Below the pieces are notes generated by a model. The model was not told the origin of the DNA and ran no database searches. It worked only from the letters and a program-made list of their open reading frames with translations. The position numbers and the translations under genes were made by a program. Shown piece after piece: positions 60,878-64,000 of a stretch of DNA of 64,000 bases (its first letter is position 1; each line of letters begins with the position of its first letter). The DNA is from DATFVJ01 sp963851085 (lineage in GTDB: Bacteria > Actinomycetota > Actinomycetes > Streptosporangiales > Streptosporangiaceae): positions 372,001 through 436,000 of the forward strand of contig CAWKNX010000018.1 in the NCBI GenBank assembly GCA_963851085.1, read 5' to 3'.

Positions 60878-61615
60878 CCGCACGGATCCAGTGGCCTGGC
60901 GCGACCGCACATGCGAGCTTGCCCAACGTGCGGGCAGTTCCGGTCGGCCTGGCGACGGCTGCGGCCTGCCGCCTCGCGGCGCCCAGCCTGCGGCGTTTGC
61001 CCGGCGGCGTTTGCCCGGCGGTGCCTGGGCTGCGGTGCCTGGGCTGCGGTGCCTGGGCTGCGGTGCCTGGGCTGCGGTGCCTGGGCTGCGGTGCGCCGCC
61101 TCGCGGCGCCTGGGCTGCGGCGCCTGCTGGCGGCGCGATGGTGCGGCATAGCTCGGGTCGGCCTGGCGGCGCCTGCGGCCGGTCGGCGCAGGTGCACCTG
61201 CCGGCGGCATAACGCCGCTCGGCCAGGCACACCCGCGCCACCTGGCGCTGTGCTGCCTGTTTGGCGCGCGCAGGTGATCCGCTTCACCCCGTCACCTGGG
61301 GCCGTGCTGCCGCGTGGGCAAATGTCGCGCCTACCGGTTGGACCGGCAGCCCGATGCCGCCATGCCGGTCGCTGTCGTGGCGCGGTCGGCGCATGCGTAT
61401 TGCCGCGGAGATTTCCATCCGCTCGCCTCACTTCCTGGCGTTGTCCGCTGGTCAGCCCGTTAGCTCAGCCATTGACCTGCCTTGCCGTCAAGTTGGGGTA
61501 AATCCGCGGCAAAAGCAGTTCCCGAGGTTGCGGCACCGGTCACTTCCGCGGGTAGCGATCTTTCTTGGCCGGTGCATTTGACCGGCCATTACACGCGACA
61601 TCGGGGGAAACGCAC
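60878..61615. other. Intergenic with perfect 14-bp repeats
   Basis: About 740 bp without a supported gene. It is dominated by GC-rich degenerate repeats based on GCCTGGGCTGCG and GCCGCCTCGCGGCGCC. Frames on both strands are repeat artefacts. The last 100 bases, less biased in composition, should hold the promoter of the secreted SH3 protein. A GGGGGAAA Shine-Dalgarno precedes that gene. Confidence 0.6.
61021..61090. repeat. Five perfect copies of a 14-bp tandem repeat
   Basis: GTGCCTGGGCTGCG is repeated five times without a mismatch, then grades into degenerate copies on both sides. A 14-bp unit cannot be translated in register, so this is non-coding. Perfect identity implies recent slippage expansion. 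Confidence 0.95.
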
Positions 61616-63706
61616 ATGAGACGGTCACGGAATTCATTGCCGTATACGCGACGAAAAACCGGCCGGAACGCGCGGCCGCGCGCGGCTGCGTGTTCTTGTC
61701 TGCTGGCCTCCATCGTGCTGGCCTGCACCCTGTCGGCCGTAGCCGCCACCGCCGCTGGCACCTCGGCGCCGGTCGGGCACCTCCCACCGCGAACCGCGCC
61801 TGCCTGGGCGACATGGCAACAAGACCTGAGCCATGTGCGCCAGGTGCCTGCCATCGGCGACAGTGAACTGCTCGGGGTCGCTACAGGCCGCCGGGGCCTG
61901 TGGATCCGCCCGGACTGGATGGCCGGCACGGCCGTGCCGGGCGCGGAGCGTGCTGCGCCGACCGTGGTGCTACCGCCGCACCCACTCGCATTCCAGGCCG
62001 GACAGGTCAGCGCACGCGCGCGCATGGTGATACCGCCTGGCGCCGCCCTGAGCCTCGACGTCCGTGGCAAGCGCGCCGACGACGGCGCCTGGACGCAGTG
62101 GCAGCAACTGCTTCAGGGTCAGGCCGCGTGGGGCCATGTCTCGCCAGGCTACGTCTCGCCGGGCAAGGCTGTACCGGGTCAGGTCGGGCAGGGCAAAGCC
62201 GAACAGGGGCAGCTCTCGCAGGGCCACGTCTCGCAGCGCCAGGCCGCGTGGGGCCAGGTCGCGCGTGGCGAGGTGACACGGGCCGGCCAGGCGGCGTTCG
62301 CCGATCCGGTGACATCCGTGCAGGTCCGGCTCACGCTGCGGCGCGGGCGATGGGGGGCCGGCCCGGTTGTGCGCGCGGTCCGCCTCTCCGCCCGGCCTGG
62401 GCTTTCCCGCCTGACGCAGGCAGCGGTGCGGGCACCGGTCACCGTCGTTGTCTACGCCACTCGCGAGGGACTTGCCGGCGCAGACACCGCCAACGGCCAC
62501 GTGATCTCGCCGCAGGATCACTTCGTCGCCCTTCCGTCCAGGCGCAGCCTCGACCTGCCCGGCTCCGGCGACTACACGGTCAGGATCTGCGCGCCTCAGA
62601 CGAGCCGCTGCGAGTACTCCCCGGTCTGGGATGTCGGCCCGTGGAACATACGGGACGACTACTGGGACCCGCGGTCTGCCCGCCAGATGTGGCCGAGCCT
62701 GCCGACCGGGATGCCAGAATCGGAGTCGGCTTACCTGCATGGCTTCAACCGGGGGCGTGATCAGTTTGGCCGGGCCGTGCTCAATCCCGCCGGAGTGGAT
62801 GTCGCGGACGGCACGATGCGGCGGGGCCTGCACCTGGCAGGGAGCGCGTGGGTCAGGCTCACGCTGCTGTGGACGGGCCGGTACAGGCACCGGACACTGA
62901 TCGAATTCCCGTGGCACGGGCTTGTAGCGGTTCGCACCAGGCCGACGTGGTACTCGCAGAAAGTGGGTCTCGCCGTCAGCGGGGCAAACGTGGACGTCGC
63001 ATGCGAAGCGCACGGGCAGTGGGTGCGGGGAACGCATGGCCGGACCAACTTGTGGGACCGGATCGGCCAGCGAAACTGGCTGCCGCACGCCTATGTCTCA
63101 GGGACGCTGCGGCGGATCGCGCCGTACTGCCGCGGCTACGCTCCCCGGCGGGGTCCGGCCGGTCCGTATTCCAGTCACTCGGCGATGCCTGTCATGCGCC
63201 CGGCCAATCTCTTGGCGCCGACCACCGGTATGTCGCCCACGCCGCCGCGCCGGCAGCCTACCGGTCCCTGGCAGCCTGCCGGGCCGGCTAACCCTGCCGG
63301 GCCGGCTACCCAGCCGGGCCGGCCACCCCTGGCGGGCCGGCCAATCCTGCCGGGCCGGCCAACCCTGCCCGGCCGGCCAACCCTAACCGGCCGGCCCACC
63401 CTGGCGGGCTGGCCCACCCTTCCCGGTCGGCCCACCCTTCCCGGTCGGCCATCCCTGCCGGACTGGCCATCCCTGGCGGGCTGGCCCACCCTGCCCGGCC
63501 GGCCCACCCTGCCGGACCGGCCATCCCTGGCGGCCTGGCCAACCCTTCCCGGTCGGCCCACCCTGCCCGGCCGGCCACCTCTGGCGTGCCGTGAGCCTGG
63601 GCGCAACGGCCTGCGGCCCCGTGCGACACTGCACGAATGGTGCTGCCACCTGGCCCGGTCCGGCTTGACGACGCCGTCGCCGCCCGTGAACTGCTCGGCG
63701 ATGTGA
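61616..63706 (+). CDS. Secreted protein with an actinobacterial extracellular module, SH3-like domain and Pro/Gly-rich repeat tail
   Basis: A 696-aa exported protein. The N-terminus has a basic stretch, then the signal CSCLLASIVLACTLSAVAAT. Residues about 180-235 are a Gln/Gly/Val-rich repeat (GQVGQGKAEQGQLSQGHVSQ). A conserved region of actinomycete secreted proteins follows: SPVWDVGPWNIRDDYWDPRS, SAYLHGFNRGRDQFGRAVLN and PAGVDVADGTMRRGLHLAGS. After it comes a bacterial SH3-like domain (VAVRTRPTWYSQKVGLAVSG; NVDVACEAHGQWVRGT; NLWDRIGQRNWLPHAYVSGT). The tail has about 15 six-residue TLPGRP units and overlaps the start of ilvA. It probably binds the cell wall. The ATG at 61616 has a GGGGGAAA SD. 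Confidence 0.82.
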   Translation: MRRSRNSLPYTRRKTGRNARPRAAACSCLLASIVLACTLSAVAATAAGTSAPVGHLPPRTAPAWATWQQDLSHVRQVPAIGDSELLGVATGRRGLWIRPDWMAGTAVPGAERAAPTVVLPPHPLAFQAGQVSARARMVIPPGAALSLDVRGKRADDGAWTQWQQLLQGQAAWGHVSPGYVSPGKAVPGQVGQGKAEQGQLSQGHVSQRQAAWGQVARGEVTRAGQAAFADPVTSVQVRLTLRRGRWGAGPVVRAVRLSARPGLSRLTQAAVRAPVTVVVYATREGLAGADTANGHVISPQDHFVALPSRRSLDLPGSGDYTVRICAPQTSRCEYSPVWDVGPWNIRDDYWDPRSARQMWPSLPTGMPESESAYLHGFNRGRDQFGRAVLNPAGVDVADGTMRRGLHLAGSAWVRLTLLWTGRYRHRTLIEFPWHGLVAVRTRPTWYSQKVGLAVSGANVDVACEAHGQWVRGTHGRTNLWDRIGQRNWLPHAYVSGTLRRIAPYCRGYAPRRGPAGPYSSHSAMPVMRPANLLAPTTGMSPTPPRRQPTGPWQPAGPANPAGPATQPGRPPLAGRPILPGRPTLPGRPTLTGRPTLAGWPTLPGRPTLPGRPSLPDWPSLAGWPTLPGRPTLPDRPSLAAWPTLPGRPTLPGRPPLACREPGRNGLRPRATLHEWCCHLARSGLTTPSPPVNCSAM
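63322..63591 (+). repeat. 18-bp coding minisatellite (TLPGRP units)
   Basis: About 15 tandem 18-bp units encoding TLPGRP with variants SLPDWP, TLAGWP, SLAAWP and PLAGRP. It forms the C-terminal tail of the secreted SH3 protein. The unit keeps the frame. Variants alternate, suggesting higher-order duplication. Confidence 0.88.
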
Positions 63707-64000
63707 TCACGCGGACGCCGATGCTGCATTCGTGGGTGCTGTCCGAGCGGCTCGGCGGCCCGGTCTACCTGAAATGCGAGAACCTCCAGCGCACTGGATC
63801 CTTCAAGGTGCGGGGCGCCTACTCGCGGATCGCCAGGCTGCCCGAGGCGGAACGGGCAAAAGGCGTCGTTGCCGCGAGCGCGGGCAATCATGCCCAGGGC
63901 GTGGCGTTCGCCGCACACGCGCTTGGTACCAAGGCGACGGTGGTCATGCCCGAGGGAGCTCCGCTGCCCAAGGTGGAGGCGACCCGCTCGTACGGCGCCG
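63637..64000 (+). CDS. ilvA: Threonine dehydratase (ammonia-lyase), N-terminal part, runs off the window
   Basis: The first 121 residues of a PLP-dependent threonine ammonia-lyase, which makes 2-oxobutanoate for isoleucine synthesis or threonine breakdown. The residues seen are DVITRTPMLHSWVLSERLGG, VYLKCENLQRTGSFKVRGAY (PLP Lys in SFKVRG), then VVAASAGNHAQGVAFAAHAL (SAGNHAQG phosphate loop) and KATVVMPEGAPLPKVEATRS. The ATG at 63637 lies inside the C-terminal tail of the preceding secreted protein and lacks a clear SD. Biosynthetic versus catabolic type depends on the missing C-terminus. Confidence 0.93.
   Translation, partial: MVLPPGPVRLDDAVAARELLGDVITRTPMLHSWVLSERLGGPVYLKCENLQRTGSFKVRGAYSRIARLPEAERAKGVVAASAGNHAQGVAFAAHALGTKATVVMPEGAPLPKVEATRSYGA

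Noticed and set aside
1..64000. Insertion sequences or prophage
   Set aside because: No transposase, integrase or phage structural gene was recognised on either strand; only palindromic repeats and an ABC fragment suggest past rearrangement.

Overview
The window is high-GC DNA (roughly 70 percent) from an actinomycete. GTG and TTG starts are common, genes are coupled by 4-base ATGA or GTGA overlaps, and there is a SARP/AfsR-type regulator, a probable F420-dependent oxidoreductase, a Rex-type operator and a DivIC/DUF501/Ppx cassette. From established knowledge, the backbone order glmU-prs-rplY-pth-mfd-(SurA-like lipoprotein)-mazG-eno-divIC-DUF501-ppx-ndh is an old chromosomal arrangement in Gram-positive bacteria, so this is core chromosome carrying insertions rather than a plasmid.

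Layout. 0-4.7 kb: the 5' part of an acyl-CoA desaturase with tandem inverted repeats upstream, tRNA-Gln(UUG), a frameshifted HTH plus LAGLIDADG-like gene, then glmU-prs. 5.2-8.5 kb: a SARP-BTAD-NB-ARC-TPR regulator and a 53-aa peptide gene, lying between prs and rplY. 9-10.3 kb: rplY and pth. 10.4-34.1 kb: a large exopolysaccharide and sulfur-activation region. On the plus strand it carries an initiating sugar-phosphate transferase, cysQ-cysD-cysN and a sulfotransferase. On the minus strand it carries a long operon (Wzz-like protein, Wzy-like polymerase, APH-fold protein, second sulfotransferase, Wzx-like flippase, PAP2 phosphatase, GH26-like hydrolase, Alg14-like protein, Alg13-like/GT2 fusion). 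It ends with a TauE/SafE permease, a degenerate ATP sulfurylase-APS kinase fusion, a GT14 enzyme and a methyltransferase. 34.4-46.9 kb: mfd, lipoprotein, mazG, eno, divIC, DUF501, ppx, family-5 UDG and ndh. 47-64 kb: an unusual tRNA-like gene, an F420/PPOX-type protein with a DUF4287 partner, a thiolase, cystathionine beta-synthase and gamma-synthase, a DUF2269-like membrane protein, a truncated alpha/beta hydrolase, a VWA/AAA pair, a FIST/ROK pair, a secreted SH3 protein and the start of ilvA.

The most interesting hypothesis is that the 10.4-34.1 kb region makes a sulfated extracellular polysaccharide. CysDN and CysC would make PAPS, two sulfotransferases would use it, CysQ would clear the PAP by-product, and a Wzx/Wzy/Wzz-type system would polymerise and export the glycan. 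No sulfite-forming PAPS reductase or sulfite reductase lies in the region.

Two sequence-level themes run through the window. First, tandem minisatellites with periods from 6 to 30 bp occur between genes and inside protein tails, together with a dispersed 53-56 bp palindrome flanked by CATGATCG. Second, at least 13 single-base insertions, mostly in short G/C runs, break otherwise conserved genes and are concentrated at 35.3-39.7 kb (mfd, lipoprotein, mazG). These look more like consensus errors than real gene decay, so the affected genes are probably intact in the organism.
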